Source of the DNA: Methylocystis sp.
Lineage (GTDB): Bacteria > Pseudomonadota > Alphaproteobacteria > Rhizobiales > Beijerinckiaceae
DNA length: 64,000 nucleotides
Direction: 5' to 3'
Assembly: GCA_016178015.1 (NCBI GenBank)
Contig: JACOUB010000047.1
Coordinates: forward strand, 62,001-126,000
Part shown: positions 45,283-55,319 of the stretch, piece by piece
Layout: every line of letters starts with the position of its first letter
How positions within the stretch are numbered: the first letter of the stretch is position 1
The notes under the pieces: model-generated
What the model saw: the letters and a program-made list of their open reading frames with translations, nothing else
What the model was told of the DNA's origin: nothing
Database searches by the model: none
Position numbers and translations under genes: made by a program

Positions 45283-45708
45283 ATGAACACGATGTCGAAA
45301 TTTGCAGTCGCCGGACTATTCGGAACCGTCGTTTCCTTGACGCTCGCCGGCGGGGCTCTTGCAGGGCCGGTCGGAGTGGCGGCGCCCAGCGTCGCCCCAA
45401 TCCGGGCGCCGATCGAAACCGTCCAATACTGGCGCGACGGGGGTTACCGTCATCATCATTACCATTACTCCTGCGGGGGCGGCTGCAATCCGTATTACTC
45501 CGCCCTTTCTGCCGCCGGAGTCGTCAGTTATCCGGTGTATGAAATTCACAACTACAGGATCGATTACGCTTCGCCGTCCTACAACCACGGTTATGGCTAC
45601 AACAGAGGCTATGGCTACAACAGCGGCTATGGCTACAACAACGGCTATGGCTACAACAACGGTTACGGCTACAACAACGGTTACGGCTACGGCGGGTTCT
45701 TTCGGTAG
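45283..45708 (+). CDS. Secreted glycine/tyrosine/asparagine-repeat protein
   Basis: A 141-residue exported protein: signal peptide (MNTMSKFAVAGLFGTVVSLTLAGGALAG), a His/Tyr patch (YRHHHYHYSCGGGC), a short ordered part (VVSYPVYEIHNYRIDYASP) and a tail of six-residue GYGYNN-type repeats ending GYGGFFR. It resembles low-complexity envelope or matrix proteins; the tyrosines next to a tyrosinase operon raise the idea of oxidative cross-linking, which is inference only. GAGGAG lies 8 bases upstream of the ATG. Confidence 0.75.
   Translation: MNTMSKFAVAGLFGTVVSLTLAGGALAGPVGVAAPSVAPIRAPIETVQYWRDGGYRHHHYHYSCGGGCNPYYSALSAAGVVSYPVYEIHNYRIDYASPSYNHGYGYNRGYGYNSGYGYNNGYGYNNGYGYNNGYGYGGFFR
45589..45693. 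repeat. 18-bp tandem repeat in the Gly-Tyr gene
   Basis: Five full units and a partial of GGCTATGGCTACAACAAC with minor changes at third bases. Each unit encodes GYGYNN, so slippage changes length in frame. Confidence 0.9.
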
Positions 45709-45860
45709 GTCGCTTGGCGCAGCAGCAAGGGCGTTCGCGAGGCGGAGCGGCGCCGTCTCGCCGTCGTGAAAACGCTCTCCGCGCGAGGCGTCCCAGCGGG
45801 CTCGTCGAGAGCTTTTCGCGTCGCGCCGAACGCGCTCTTTTTTCGAGGGTCGTCTTGCGG

Positions 45861-46832
45861 TCAGCCCGCGCCCCCGCGCTCTGGCTCTCTGGCCACGGCG
45901 CCGGGCACGAAGGCGTCGAAGGCCGCCCAGAATTGCGCGCGCGCCGCATCCTGCTCCATGAGGATTTCATGACGCGCGGCGGGAATAGTGATGAGATTGG
46001 CGACCTCTAAGCGGGCGGCGAAACGTTCGATGGCGCGCAGCGACACGATTTCGTCCTGCCCGCAGGCGACGAGCAAGGCCGGGGCGCGCGCGCCGCGCGG
46101 ATATTCGGGCGCCGCGAATTGTTTCATCTGACGAAAGGCCGCGTTGAGCCAACCGATGGTCGGATCGCCGATGGCGAGTTGCGGCGCCTTGCTCAATATC
46201 GCCGCGTTGCGGGCGAAGCGCGCTGCGTCGGAGGTGAGTTTGTTGCCCGCAAAGCCCTCCTCGGCCAACGAGGTCTCTTTGCCGCCTGGGATGAACATCG
46301 CGCCGAGTCCGACCATGTCCAGCGCATCGGCTAGCGCGCGCGCGATTCTCGGAAAGCGCAGTCGGGCGAGGTCGATCATCGGCGCGGTCAAGACGAGACG
46401 CTGGAACGGCGAGCGTCCGCGGTGCGCTTGCTCGAGCAAGATGGCCGCGCCCATCGAATGGGCCAAGGCGAACCATGGCTGCGGGCATAGGAATTCGACG
46501 ACCTGCTCCGTAAAGGCGTCGAGATCGCGCTGATAGAGCGAGAAATCGTCGACATGGCCTTTGCGCGGATTGGCGAGTTCGCGCTCGGATCCACCCTGGC
46601 CGCGCCAATCCATGGTCGCGACCTGAAAGCCGCGAGCGAGCAGCTCGGCGATGGTCTCGAAATACTTCTCGATGAATTCGGCGCGGCCTTGAAATATTGC
46701 GACTGTGCCGCGGGTGCGATGGCCGGGCGCCCAACTGGCCACGCGCAAGGTTTTCCCGTCGCTGGTCCGCACCGCAGACACCACCGCCCCTGGCGGCGCG
46801 AGATTTGCTGAGGTTTCGATCAGCTCCAGCAC
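45861..46832 (-). CDS. Alpha/beta hydrolase, lysophospholipase/monoacylglycerol lipase-like
   Basis: A 323-residue serine hydrolase with the nucleophile elbow AHSMGA and the fold pattern QGRAEFIEKY, DWRGQGGS, the acid near ACGQDEIVS and His in ARHEIL. Members cleave monoglycerides or lysophospholipids. The start is GTG 46832 with AAGGAG upstream; the longer frame upstream is translated repeat. The last 15 residues are a charged tail. Monocistronic. Confidence 0.87.
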   Translation of the reverse strand: MLELIETSANLAPPGAVVSAVRTSDGKTLRVASWAPGHRTRGTVAIFQGRAEFIEKYFETIAELLARGFQVATMDWRGQGGSERELANPRKGHVDDFSLYQRDLDAFTEQVVEFLCPQPWFALAHSMGAAILLEQAHRGRSPFQRLVLTAPMIDLARLRFPRIARALADALDMVGLGAMFIPGGKETSLAEEGFAGNKLTSDAARFARNAAILSKAPQLAIGDPTIGWLNAAFRQMKQFAAPEYPRGARAPALLVACGQDEIVSLRAIERFAARLEVANLITIPAARHEILMEQDAARAQFWAAFDAFVPGAVAREPERGGAG

Positions 46833-46853
46833 ATCGTTCTCCTTAAGATTTCT

Positions 46854-47112
46854 CGCTCTCCCCGCTCGCCGGGAGAGGCGCGGCGGTCGAATCGTGCGGC
46901 GGTTCGGGATGAAAGACAACCAAAATGACGGAGATTTCAACCCTCGCCGGTGCTTCCTTCAGAGCGATCGGGTGAATGTCGGCACGGGGCGCAATCTGCC
47001 CTCTCTCCCGCGGAACGCTAAGGGAGAGTTGGAGAGGAGGCGGTTCGTCTTGGAGCAATTTACGCGGCGATGCCCCTCCCTAGCCCTCCCTTAGCGTTCC
47101 GCGGGAGAGGGA
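46854..47112. repeat. Family-A palindrome and a long spaced inverted repeat
   Basis: A short hairpin at 46854-46879 and a longer pair of arms at 46998-47026 and 47086-47112 (CCGCGGAACGCTAAGGGAG against CTCCCTTAGCGTTCCGCGG) with a 60-base interior. The long pair is an intact stem of over 20 bases and stands out from the other copies. No gene lies in 46833-47252. Confidence 0.8.
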
Positions 47113-47159
47113 ATCGAACCTCTTGCGCACGCGAAAAAGCATCCCCACATCGCTGATCA

Positions 47160-47252
47160 GCGCGGGCCGGGTTGGACGCGCGTCAACAGGCGCGAGCGGG
47201 CGTTAAAAGTTCCGCGCGCGCCGCATGTCGCTTCGGTTAAGGAGGATATGTC
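47160..47252 (+). promoter_or_regulatory. Probable ROSE-type RNA thermometer of hsp20
   Basis: The leader of hsp20 contains TCGCT followed, after a short loop, by AAGGAGG just before the ATG, matching the UYGCU/AGGA pairing that closes the ribosome site in rhizobial ROSE elements. GC-rich segments able to form further stems precede it. Heat would open the last hairpin. A folding calculation was not done. Confidence 0.55.
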
Positions 47253-47720
47253 ATGCGTCACTTCGATCTCTCGCCTCTCTATCGTTCGACGGTCGGCTTC
47301 GACCGTCTGTTCTCGTTGCTCGATCAAGCCGGCGGCTTGGAGGCGGCGCCCGCCTATCCGCCTTACAACATCGAGCGAACGGCGGAGAACGCCTATCGCG
47401 TCACCCTGGCGGTGGCGGGATTTGCGCGCGAGGAACTGTCCATCGAGAGTCGCGAGAACACGCTGACCATCAAGGGCGCCAAGGAACAGGAGGCGCAAGG
47501 CGCGCCGCCGCGCGAGGTCCTGCATCAGGGCATCGCGGCGCGTGCCTTCGAGCGGCGCTTCCAGCTCGCCGATCACGTCGTCGTGACCGCGGCGAGCCTC
47601 GAGAACGGGTTGTTGCATGTCGATCTCATCCGCGAGATCCCCGAGGCGCAAAAGCCGCGCAAGATCGAGATCGGCGGCGGCGGCGCGGCCCCGCAGAAGG
47701 TCGAGGCGCGGGCGGCCTGA
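47253..47720 (+). CDS. Small heat shock protein, Hsp20/IbpA family
   Basis: A 155-residue alpha-crystallin-domain chaperone that holds unfolding proteins. The start MRHFDLSPLYRSTVGFDRLFSLLD matches class A rhizobial IbpA-like proteins; the crystallin domain runs from about residue 38 to 138 (NAYRVTLAVAGFAREELSIE, RRFQLADHV, ASLENGLLHVDL). AAGGAGG lies 8 bases before the ATG, inside a likely ROSE thermometer. Confidence 0.95.
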   Translation: MRHFDLSPLYRSTVGFDRLFSLLDQAGGLEAAPAYPPYNIERTAENAYRVTLAVAGFAREELSIESRENTLTIKGAKEQEAQGAPPREVLHQGIAARAFERRFQLADHVVVTAASLENGLLHVDLIREIPEAQKPRKIEIGGGGAAPQKVEARAA

Positions 47721-47759
47721 GCGGTTTTGGCCCACCAGAGACCCGCCAGCCGGCGAAGC

Positions 47760-47783
47760 CTTCTCCCGCAAGCGGGAGAAGGG
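47760..47783. repeat. Family-A palindrome after hsp20
   Basis: CTTCTCCCGC/GCGGGAGAAG hairpin between convergent genes; likely end of both transcripts. Confidence 0.7.
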
Positions 47784-47830
47784 ATTTACCTGATCGTATC
47801 ATCCGGCCAAAAAAGAGGCGCCTTTTATCG

Positions 47831-48721
47831 TTAGCCGCCGACGCTCGACGGGGATTTGTCGGCGCTTGGCGATTTGTCCTGCTGTGGAGGCGGCGGAACG
47901 GCGGCGGGGGTATTTGTAGGCGCCGCCGTTCCGGCTTCCGCAGCGGGCGTCGCCGGTTGGGCCGGCGCGGCTGTCGCTTCCGCTGGCGCGGCCGGAGCGG
48001 CGACAGGCGCCGCATCCGACGCCGCAGCGGGCGGAGCGGCGGGCGGGGCTGTCGTGGCCTGGGCGGGGACGGGCGGCTCGGCTGTGGACGCCGGCGTGGG
48101 TGGCGTTATCGTGGGGGCGGCCGGCGCAGGCGCGGCGGACGTCCCTTGCGAGGCCGCGGGATAGGCGGCGCCGCGACGCGGGTTCGCGCCGGCGCGCGCC
48201 GCCTTGGCGCGGGGCCGCGCCGCCGGCCTGGGTGGCGATGGAGGCGGAATTTCGGCGCCCGGGCCGTCGCCGCCGATGCCCGGAATGACTCTTGGGCCCG
48301 GCGGCTGCGGCTCGATCGCCTCATCTGGCGCCAATGGTTCGGCGCGCGCCACTCCGTCATGCGGGTCCTCGGGCGCGAAGGCGGGTTCGACCCGCCGGGA
48401 GCTCAACACCTCGCCTTCGTAGGGGTCGATAATAAACCGCATGCGCCGGCCCTTGGCGTCGACGCCGGTCGCGACGACCTGGTCGCCGCGACGGCCGAGC
48501 GGTCCATCGAGGCGAAAGCCTTCCCGCCTCAGGATGGACGCCATGCGCGGTGGGGAGACATCCGGCGCCGGCTCCTCGATCGCCCGATAAAAGTAGGCGA
48601 ACGGACGGAAATAAAATTGCGCCGCCGCCGGTTGCGGCGCGGCAAGCGCCCCGACCGCCAACGCGGGCGCCAAGCTCGCCCAAGCGAGGAAGGATTTGGA
48701 TCGCAGGTTTGATGGCGTCAT
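47831..48721 (-). CDS. Secreted Pro/Ala-rich protein with a short N-terminal domain
   Basis: A 296-residue exported protein. After a signal peptide ending in PAAAQ comes a domain of about 80 residues (SILRREGFRLDGPLGRRGDQVVATGVDAKG, RRMRFIIDPYEGEVLSSR) that resembles a PepSY-like fold, then about 190 residues of Pro/Ala-rich, probably disordered, sequence. Start ATG 48721 is preferred over 48733 because GGAG lies six bases before it. Function unknown. Confidence 0.72.
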   Translation of the reverse strand: MTPSNLRSKSFLAWASLAPALAVGALAAPQPAAAQFYFRPFAYFYRAIEEPAPDVSPPRMASILRREGFRLDGPLGRRGDQVVATGVDAKGRRMRFIIDPYEGEVLSSRRVEPAFAPEDPHDGVARAEPLAPDEAIEPQPPGPRVIPGIGGDGPGAEIPPPSPPRPAARPRAKAARAGANPRRGAAYPAASQGTSAAPAPAAPTITPPTPASTAEPPVPAQATTAPPAAPPAAASDAAPVAAPAAPAEATAAPAQPATPAAEAGTAAPTNTPAAVPPPPQQDKSPSADKSPSSVGG

Positions 48722-48932
48722 GCGCGTCTCCATCTATTCGCCGTCTCAGCCGAGCGCAGACTTGGCGAATATTGCGGCGAGGTTTGGACGAGAACCGCGC
48801 CTTCGTGGGGCGCCGTTTGCGACGCCGCCAAACGCCAGGGTTGCTTGTGCGGAAGGGCCAATAGGGCAAGAATATTTCTCGCTGACCCTTATGCCCCGTC
48901 GGGGGATTTGATATCATGTTGGTAATACGAAA

Positions 48933-48981
48933 GCGGAGCGGAAGGACTGAAATGCTGCAATGCGTATCATGTCACCGTAAT
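48933..48981. repeat. Boundary repeat (family C), copy 1
   Basis: Core ATGCGTATCATGTCACCGTA preceded by GCGGAGCGGAAGGACTGAAA, resembling the inner half of the larger copies at 55.2 and 56.2 kb. Its right edge is fused directly to the tail of asd. Confidence 0.85.
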
Positions 48982-49118
48982 CCCCGACCGTCGACAATGG
49001 ATTGGTGTTGTGGTGCGTCTCCGACAATCTGCGCAAGGGCGCGGCGCTCAACGCCATCCAGATCGCGGAAGCGGTGGTCAACCGCAAGCTGCTGGCGCCG
49101 AAGCAAAAGGCGGCGTGA
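48982..49118 (+). pseudogene. asd: C-terminal remnant of aspartate-semialdehyde dehydrogenase
   Basis: The frame from 48984 reads [15 protein letters not shown], then [20 protein letters not shown] and ends LLAPKQKAA with a stop at 49116-49118. This is the well-conserved final segment of Asd. No start and no catalytic cysteine part is present; upstream of the proline comes the family-C repeat. A functional asd must exist elsewhere, because it is needed for diaminopimelate. Confidence 0.85.
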
Positions 49119-49216
49119 TATTCGAGAATACTGAGGCGCTCTGTCTTGCGAACCTCTCCAATCCTGCTACTCTTTGACAAATTAGGTTATCGAACAAAGC
49201 ACCCATGGAGGGGACG

Positions 49217-49858
49217 ATGTGGCGCGCCATTTTCATCGCGGTTATCGCCTCGTTTTCAGAGTTGGCCCACGCGTGCGACGGCCAGACGGGCAATGTAATT
49301 TTCGGGGACGCTTTTAAAGACGATATGGGAGGCTGGACGTACGGCGAGAGCGAGGGGCTGCTCTTCACTCCACCCGGCGCCAAGCTCTTGGTTGAACCAA
49401 ATCACAAGGGTGGCTGGGCAAGGACCCACTTGAATCAAACGTTCACCGCCGCACAGGGGGACTTCTGCGTCGAGATGTCTTTTCCGAGGGATGCTAAAAG
49501 ACTAGATGCAGGAATCGGCCTCGTATTTCTTGCTCAAGATTATGACAATACATGGGATGTTAACGTCTTCTCAAATGGTGTTGTCAAACTCAACAAATAC
49601 GTTAACGGCAAGTGGAACATGGTTTGGCGAGCCACAAACAACATGGTAAAACCGAGCGACACGGACGTTAACTCGATACGAGCCATTGTCAAGAACGGGC
49701 TGATAACAGTCATCGTTAACGGAAATACAATAAGACGGGTCCGCGCGAACATTCCGGACGGCGATCTTAAATTCGGTTTTTTCGGGGAATACAATGTTAC
49801 CTCCAGAGAAGCAGTGCCATTCAATGTGCACACGTACAAGGTCACGTCGGGCGAATGA
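49217..49858 (+). CDS. Secreted protein with a probable jelly-roll (DUF1080-like) domain
   Basis: A 213-residue exported protein, AT-richer than its neighbours. The start at ATG 49217 (GGAGGGG just upstream) opens with signal peptide MWRAIFIAVIASFSELAHA. The rest (FKDDMGGWTYGESEGLL, GLVFLAQDYDNTWDVNVFSNGVVKLNKYVNGKWN, VNGNTIRRVR) reads like a concanavalin-A-like sandwich that binds or hydrolyses a sugar. No catalytic residues can be named. It is bounded on the left by the asd remnant and family-C copy 1, and on the right by a degenerate inverted copy. Confidence 0.72.
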   Translation: MWRAIFIAVIASFSELAHACDGQTGNVIFGDAFKDDMGGWTYGESEGLLFTPPGAKLLVEPNHKGGWARTHLNQTFTAAQGDFCVEMSFPRDAKRLDAGIGLVFLAQDYDNTWDVNVFSNGVVKLNKYVNGKWNMVWRATNNMVKPSDTDVNSIRAIVKNGLITVIVNGNTIRRVRANIPDGDLKFGFFGEYNVTSREAVPFNVHTYKVTSGE

Positions 49859-49880
49859 GCGGATGAACCGCTCAGAATAT

Positions 49881-49903
49881 AGGTGATAGGTTATACGCAT
49901 TGT
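49881..49903. repeat. Degenerate inverted family-C copy
   Basis: AGGTGATAGGTTATACGCAT resembles the inverted core (ACGGTGACATGATACGCAT) with a two-base insertion. If real, the gene at 49217 is framed by inverted copies. Confidence 0.45.
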
Positions 49904-50101
49904 ATAATTTTATCGTATGCGTACGTTTTCGGTAACATGACGCCAGTTCCCATTGCCGCGAGGCGGAGGCGGAACGCGCGCTCCGGGCGCCCATTCCGAC
50001 GCCGCCAAGCGCTCGAGCGGTTTGCTTGTGCGGCAAAGGCAAATCTGGCAAGACTATTTTTTCGCCGATATGTCAGCCCTGCTGACGCTAGACGCCTGTC
50101 G

Positions 50102-50226
50102 CCCCCACCCCAACCCTCCCCCGCTGCGCGGGAGAGGGAGTAGATTTGGGGCTTCATCGACGTTGCGCGAAACGCCGATCGTTAGCGTCCCCTCTCCCGC
50201 TTGCGGGGGAGGGACAGGGAGGGGGC
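50102..50226. repeat. Composite family-A element upstream of gltB
   Basis: Palindromes near 50112-50138 and 50180-50215 flank the middle GCTTCATCGACGTTGCGCG. The same element, inverted, is inside hrpB. The gap 49904-50339 otherwise has no recognised gene. Confidence 0.85.
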
Positions 50227-50339
50227 GCGGGAACGCATGACGGCGCGGAGCAGTTTCAATGAGTTCGACGAGACGCGAGATCACGGCGCGAGCGGAACTG
50301 GAACCAAGCGGCGTCGTTGCCGGCCGGGAACACGCCGCC

Positions 50340-53300
50340 ATGACAGCGCCCAACGCCGCCGACCCAGCCCTGCCGAAGGCGCAGGGACTTTATGATCCCG
50401 CCAAGGAACATGATTCCTGCGGCGTCGGCTTCGTCGCCGATCTCCATAATCGCAAGCGCCGCGACATCGTCGAGATGGGTCTGCAGATCCTGCTCAATCT
50501 CGACCATCGCGGCGCCGTCGGCGCCGATCCCAAGCTCGGCGACGGCTGCGGCATCCTCGTGCAGATCCCGCACCGCTTCTTCGTCGAAGAATGCGAAAAA
50601 CTCGGGTTTGCGCTTCCCGCGGCGGGCCACTATGCGATCGGCCAGTTGTTCATGCCGCGCGACGCGCAGGCGCGGGCGAAGGCGCAGGAGATCATCGAAG
50701 GGGCGATCGTCGCGCAAGGCTTGCAGCTGTTGGGCTGGCGCAGCCTTCCCGTCGACCCGTCCGATCTCGGCGACGCGGTGCGCGCCGTCGAGCCTGTTCA
50801 TCTTCAGGCGTTCATCGGACGCGGGGCGAACGTGACGAGCGACGAGGATTTCGAGCGCCGGCTGTATCTTGCCCGCAAGATCGCCTCGAATAACATCGTC
50901 GCGCTCGGCGGGACGAGCCGGGAATATTTCCCGGTGTCGGTGTCGTCGCGCACCATCGTTTACAAGGGCATGGTGCTGGTCTCGCAGCTTCAAGGGTATT
51001 TCCTCGATCTGCAAGACGCGCGCTTTACAAGCGCGCTCGCCCTCGTGCATCAGCGTTTCGCCACCAACACCTTCCCGTCCTGGCGGCTGGCGCATCCTTA
51101 TCGTTTCGTCGCGCACAACGGCGAGATCAACACGTTGCGCGGCAATCTCAATTGGATGGCCGCGCGGCAGGCCTCGGTGTCATCGCCCCTCTATGGGCCG
51201 GACATCAGCAAGCTGTGGCCGATTTCCTACGAGGGACAATCCGACACCGCCTGTTTCGACAACGCGCTCGAATTCCTCGTGCGGGGCGGCTATTCGCTCG
51301 CCCATGCGATGATGATGCTGATCCCGGAGGCCTGGGCCGGCAATCCGTTGATGGACGAGGATCGCAAGGCCTTTTACGAGTATCACGCGGCGTTGATGGA
51401 GCCTTGGGACGGCCCGGCCGCCATGGCGTTCACCGACGGACGGCAGATCGGCGCGACGCTCGATCGCAATGGACTGCGGCCGGCGCGCTATCTCGTCACC
51501 GACGACGGCCTCGTCGTCATGGCCTCCGAGGCGGGCGTGCTGCCGATCCCGCAAGAGCGGATCGTCACGAAATGGCGCCTGCAACCAGGCAAGATGCTGC
51601 TCGTCGATCTCGACCAGGGGCGCATCATTTCCGACGACGAGATCAAGAAGAAGCTCGCGTCCTCGCTTCCCTATCGGCACTGGCTCGAAGGCGCGCAAAT
51701 CGTGCTCGAGGATTTAAAGCCTGTGGAGCCGCGCGCTTCGCGCACCGACGTGTCGCTGCTCGACCGCCAGCAGGCCTTCGGCTACACGCAGGAGGAGGTC
51801 GCTCTGCTCATGGTCCCGATGGCCGTGACGGGCCAGGAGGCGGTGGGCTCGATGGGCGCCGACACGCCGATTTCGGCGCTCTCCGACAAGCCGAAGCTGC
51901 TCTACACCTATTTCAAGCAGAATTTCGCGCAAGTGACGAACCCGCCGATCGATCCGATCCGCGAGGAGCTCGTCATGAGCCTGGTCTCCTTCATCGGCCC
52001 GCGCCCCAACATTCTCGATCACCAGGGTTCCGCCAAGCGCAAGCGGCTCGAGGTGCGCCAGCCGATCCTCACCAACGAGGACCTGGAGAAGATCCGCTGC
52101 ATCGGCCATGTCGAAGACAGCTTCGACACCAAGACGCTCGACATCACTTATGACGCCGCCAAGGGCGCGGACGGTCTCGGGCGCGCGCTCGACCGGCTGC
52201 GCGAGCGCGCCAGTCAAGCGGTCAACGGCGGATACAACATCATCATCCTCTCCGACCGCATGGTGGGCCCCGACCGCATTCCGATCCCGTCGCTGCTCGC
52301 CACGGCGGCGGTGCATCATCACCTCATCCGCAAGGGCTTGCGCACTTCCGTCGGTCTCGTGGTCGAGACCGGCGAAGCGCGCGAGGTCCATCATTTCGCT
52401 TGCCTCGCCGGCTATGGCGCGGAAGCGATCAACCCCTATCTCGCCTTCGAGACGCTCGCCGTTCTTGCCGACGATTTCCCGCCGGAAGTCGATGAACATG
52501 TGGCCGTCAAGCGCTTCATCAAGGCGATCGACAAGGGCCTTTTGAAGGTCATGTCGAAGATGGGCATCTCGACCTATCAATCCTATTGCGGCGCGCAGAT
52601 TTTTGACGCCGTTGGCCTCGCACAGAGTTTCGTCGACGAATTCTTCACCGGAACGACGACGCGCATCGCCGGCGTTGGCCTCGATGAGATCGCCCATGAG
52701 ACGGCGCGCCGTCATGGCGACGCGTTCGGCGACGCGCCGGTCTATCGCGACGCGCTGGACGTCGGCGGCGATTACGCCTTCCGCATTCGCGGCGAGGCGC
52801 ATTCCTGGACGCCGCACTCCGTCTCGCTTTTGCAACACGCGGTGCGCGCCAACGCGCGCGACAAATTCCGCGCCTTCGCGCAAGTCCTCAACGAGCAGGA
52901 CGAGAAGCTCTTGAACATCCGCGGCCTGTTCCGCATCAAGGAGGCCGCGGAGGACGGCCGCGCCGCCGTTCCGCTCGCCGAGGTCGAGCCGGCGAGCGAG
53001 ATCGTCAAGCGCTTTGCGACCGGCGCCATGTCGTTTGGCTCGATTTCGCGCGAGGCGCACACGACGCTCGCCATCGCCATGAACCGCATCGGCGGCAAGT
53101 CGAACACCGGCGAGGGCGGCGAGGAGCCCGAGCGTTTCAAGCCGCTGCCGAACGGCGACAGCATGCGCTCGGCGATCAAGCAGGTCGCCTCGGGGCGCTT
53201 CGGCGTCACCGCCGAATACCTGGTCAACGCCGACATGCTCCAGATCAAGATGGCGCAAGGCGCCAAGCCCGGCGAAGGCGGGCAGTTGCCGGGCGAGAAG

Positions 53301-55001
53301 GTCGATGCGGTGATCGCCAAGGTGCGGCATTCGACGCCCGGCGTCGGCCTCATCTCGCCGCCGCCGCATCACGACATCTATTCGATCGAGGACCTCGCGC
53401 AGCTGATCTTCGACTTGAAGAACGTCAACCCGCGCGCCGGCGTGTCGGTGAAGCTCGTCTCGGAAGTCGGCGTCGGCACGGTCGCGGCGGGCGTCTCCAA
53501 GGGCCGCGCCGATCATGTGACGATCTCGGGCTTCGAAGGCGGCACCGGCGCTTCGCCCTTGACCTCCATCAAGCACGCCGGCAGCCCATGGGAAATCGGC
53601 CTCGCCGAGACGCATCAAACCTTGGTGCTGAACGGCCTCCGGTCGCGCATCGCCGTGCAGATCGACGGCGGCTTGCGCACCGGGCGCGACGTCGTGGTCG
53701 GCGCTCTTCTGGGCGCCGACGAGTTCGGCTTTTCCACCGCGCCGCTCATCTCCGCCGGCTGCGTGATGATGCGCAAGTGCCATCTCAACACCTGCCCGGT
53801 CGGCGTCGCCACGCAGGACCCGGTGCTGCGCAAGCGCTTCGTCGGCCAGCCGGAGCACGTCATCAACTTCTTCTTCTTCGTCGCCGAGGAGGCGCGCGAG
53901 CTCATGGCGTCGATGGGCTACCGGCGTTTCGACGAGATGATCGGGCAGCGGCAGATGCTCGACAAGGAGCGTGCGCTCTCGCACTGGAAGGCCAAGGGGC
54001 TGGACTTCTCGCGCCTGTTCCACAAGCCGGCGGGCGAGGGCGCGAGCATCCGCCATAGCACGTCGCAGGATCATGGTCTCGACAAGGTTCTCGACCACAC
54101 GCTCATCGCGAAGGCGCGCGCGGCGATCGACCGCGGCGCCAAGGTCTCGATCGAGACGAAGATTCGCAACGTCGATCGCGCCACGGGCGCGATGCTGTCG
54201 GGCGAGGTGGCGCGCGTCTACGGCCATGCCGGACTGCCCGACGACACCATCGACATCCGCTGCGCCGGCACGGCGGGCCAGAGCTTCGGCGCATTTTTGG
54301 CGCGCGGGATTACCTTGCGGCTCGAAGGCGAGGCCAACGATTACGTCGGCAAGGGCCTGTCGGGCGGGCGCCTTATCGTGTATCCGCCGCGCGCGGCGAC
54401 GAAGATCGCGCCCGAGACGTCGATCCTTATCGGCAACACCGTGCTTTACGGGGCGATCGCCGGCGAGTGCTACTTCCGGGGCGTCGCCGGCGAGCGCTTC
54501 GCCGTGCGCAATTCCGGCGCCATCGCCGTGGTCGAGGGGGTGGGCGATCACGGTTGCGAATACATGACTGGCGGCGTGGTGGTGGTGCTCGGCGCAACCG
54601 GCCGCAATTTCGCCGCCGGCATGTCGGGCGGCATCGCCTATGTGCTCGACGAGGACGATTCCTTCGCCAGCCGCTGCAATCTCGCCATGGTCGATCTCGA
54701 GCCGGTGCGCGAAGAGGAGAGCCTGATGTGCGAGAGCTACCACCAGTGCGGCGATCTCGAGCAGCACGGCCGCGTTGACGTGATGGACGACATGACGCGC
54801 TTCGACGCCGAGCGCCTGCGCCAGCTCATCGCCAACCACCTGCGCTACACCGGCTCGACTCGCGCCCGTAAAATTCTGGACGATTGGGAGAGTTTTAAGC
54901 CGAAGTTCCGCAAGGTGATGCCGGTCGAATACCGCCGCGCCCTGAACGAGCTGCTCGCCAAGAAGAAAGAAGAGCTGCCGCTCGCCGCGGCGGGGGAGTG
55001 A
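50340..55001 (+). CDS. gltB: Glutamate synthase, large (alpha) subunit
   Basis: A 1553-residue enzyme that, with GltD, makes two glutamates from glutamine and 2-oxoglutarate. The N-terminal amidotransferase domain is exposed by removal of residues before Cys27 (EHDSCGVGF); [17 protein letters not shown] and HNGEINT follow. The central FMN domain and the 3Fe-4S cysteines ([15 protein letters not shown]) are intact, as is the C-terminal beta-helix. I use ATG 50340; the frame opens at 50259. Its partner gltD lies 3.9 kb downstream instead of next to it. Confidence 0.97.
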   Translation: MTAPNAADPALPKAQGLYDPAKEHDSCGVGFVADLHNRKRRDIVEMGLQILLNLDHRGAVGADPKLGDGCGILVQIPHRFFVEECEKLGFALPAAGHYAIGQLFMPRDAQARAKAQEIIEGAIVAQGLQLLGWRSLPVDPSDLGDAVRAVEPVHLQAFIGRGANVTSDEDFERRLYLARKIASNNIVALGGTSREYFPVSVSSRTIVYKGMVLVSQLQGYFLDLQDARFTSALALVHQRFATNTFPSWRLAHPYRFVAHNGEINTLRGNLNWMAARQASVSSPLYGPDISKLWPISYEGQSDTACFDNALEFLVRGGYSLAHAMMMLIPEAWAGNPLMDEDRKAFYEYHAALMEPWDGPAAMAFTDGRQIGATLDRNGLRPARYLVTDDGLVVMASEAGVLPIPQERIVTKWRLQPGKMLLVDLDQGRIISDDEIKKKLASSLPYRHWLEGAQIVLEDLKPVEPRASRTDVSLLDRQQAFGYTQEEVALLMVPMAVTGQEAVGSMGADTPISALSDKPKLLYTYFKQNFAQVTNPPIDPIREELVMSLVSFIGPRPNILDHQGSAKRKRLEVRQPILTNEDLEKIRCIGHVEDSFDTKTLDITYDAAKGADGLGRALDRLRERASQAVNGGYNIIILSDRMVGPDRIPIPSLLATAAVHHHLIRKGLRTSVGLVVETGEAREVHHFACLAGYGAEAINPYLAFETLAVLADDFPPEVDEHVAVKRFIKAIDKGLLKVMSKMGISTYQSYCGAQIFDAVGLAQSFVDEFFTGTTTRIAGVGLDEIAHETARRHGDAFGDAPVYRDALDVGGDYAFRIRGEAHSWTPHSVSLLQHAVRANARDKFRAFAQVLNEQDEKLLNIRGLFRIKEAAEDGRAAVPLAEVEPASEIVKRFATGAMSFGSISREAHTTLAIAMNRIGGKSNTGEGGEEPERFKPLPNGDSMRSAIKQVASGRFGVTAEYLVNADMLQIKMAQGAKPGEGGQLPGEKVDAVIAKVRHSTPGVGLISPPPHHDIYSIEDLAQLIFDLKNVNPRAGVSVKLVSEVGVGTVAAGVSKGRADHVTISGFEGGTGASPLTSIKHAGSPWEIGLAETHQTLVLNGLRSRIAVQIDGGLRTGRDVVVGALLGADEFGFSTAPLISAGCVMMRKCHLNTCPVGVATQDPVLRKRFVGQPEHVINFFFFVAEEARELMASMGYRRFDEMIGQRQMLDKERALSHWKAKGLDFSRLFHKPAGEGASIRHSTSQDHGLDKVLDHTLIAKARAAIDRGAKVSIETKIRNVDRATGAMLSGEVARVYGHAGLPDDTIDIRCAGTAGQSFGAFLARGITLRLEGEANDYVGKGLSGGRLIVYPPRAATKIAPETSILIGNTVLYGAIAGECYFRGVAGERFAVRNSGAIAVVEGVGDHGCEYMTGGVVVVLGATGRNFAAGMSGGIAYVLDEDDSFASRCNLAMVDLEPVREEESLMCESYHQCGDLEQHGRVDVMDDMTRFDAERLRQLIANHLRYTGSTRARKILDDWESFKPKFRKVMPVEYRRALNELLAKKKEELPLAAAGE

Positions 55002-55010
55002 GCGGCGCTT

Positions 55011-55128
55011 TCCCTCTCCCGCTTGCGGGAGAGGGTGGCCCCGCGAAGCGGGGTCGGGTGAGGGCAGACGCCGCACCCTCATCCGTCGCGCGTTCCGCGC
55101 GCCACCTTCTCCCGCAAGCGGGAGAAGG
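55011..55128. repeat. Two family-A palindromes after gltB
   Basis: Hairpins near 55013-55036 and 55103-55128 in inverted orientation with the usual tails. They would form strong RNA hairpins directly after gltB, which bears on whether gltD can still be cotranscribed. Confidence 0.85.
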
Positions 55129-55212
55129 GCGCTCGCCCAATCGAATTGATCAACCGAAGTGGACGTTGGATTACGGTGCGAGATTACGGCGGCATGATTA
55201 CGGATTTTGGCG

Positions 55213-55300
55213 TTGCAGACGTCAACCAGGCAGGCCGGGCCGAAGGGTTACTGCGGGAGGACCCGAAACGCTGCAATGCGTATCATGTCACCCGTAATTC
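55213..55300. repeat. Boundary repeat (family C), long copy left of the PDZ gene
   Basis: About 88 bases beginning TTGCAGACGTCAACCAGGCA and ending in the core (with one extra C: TCACCCGTAATTC). The matching copy at 56235-56320 differs at few positions. Confidence 0.9.
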
Positions 55301-55319
55301 TAAAGCAGATGAGTCTGAG

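Noticed and set aside
47108-47121. T-loop-like GGTTCGATTCCC on the minus strand
   Set aside because: No acceptor, D or anticodon arms could be built around it; the bases belong to a palindromic repeat edge.
47225-48712. 495-codon plus-strand frame rich in Arg and Gly
   Set aside because: Overlaps hsp20 and the antisense of the Pro/Ala-rich gene; composition mirrors the Pro/Ala repeats.
51714-55082. 1122-codon minus-strand open frame
   Set aside because: Antisense to gltB, with no domain features; GC-rich shadow.
2508-55128. Repeated palindromes as a CRISPR array
   Set aside because: Copies are scattered over the window, each a hairpin or doublet, without regular unique spacers or cas genes.
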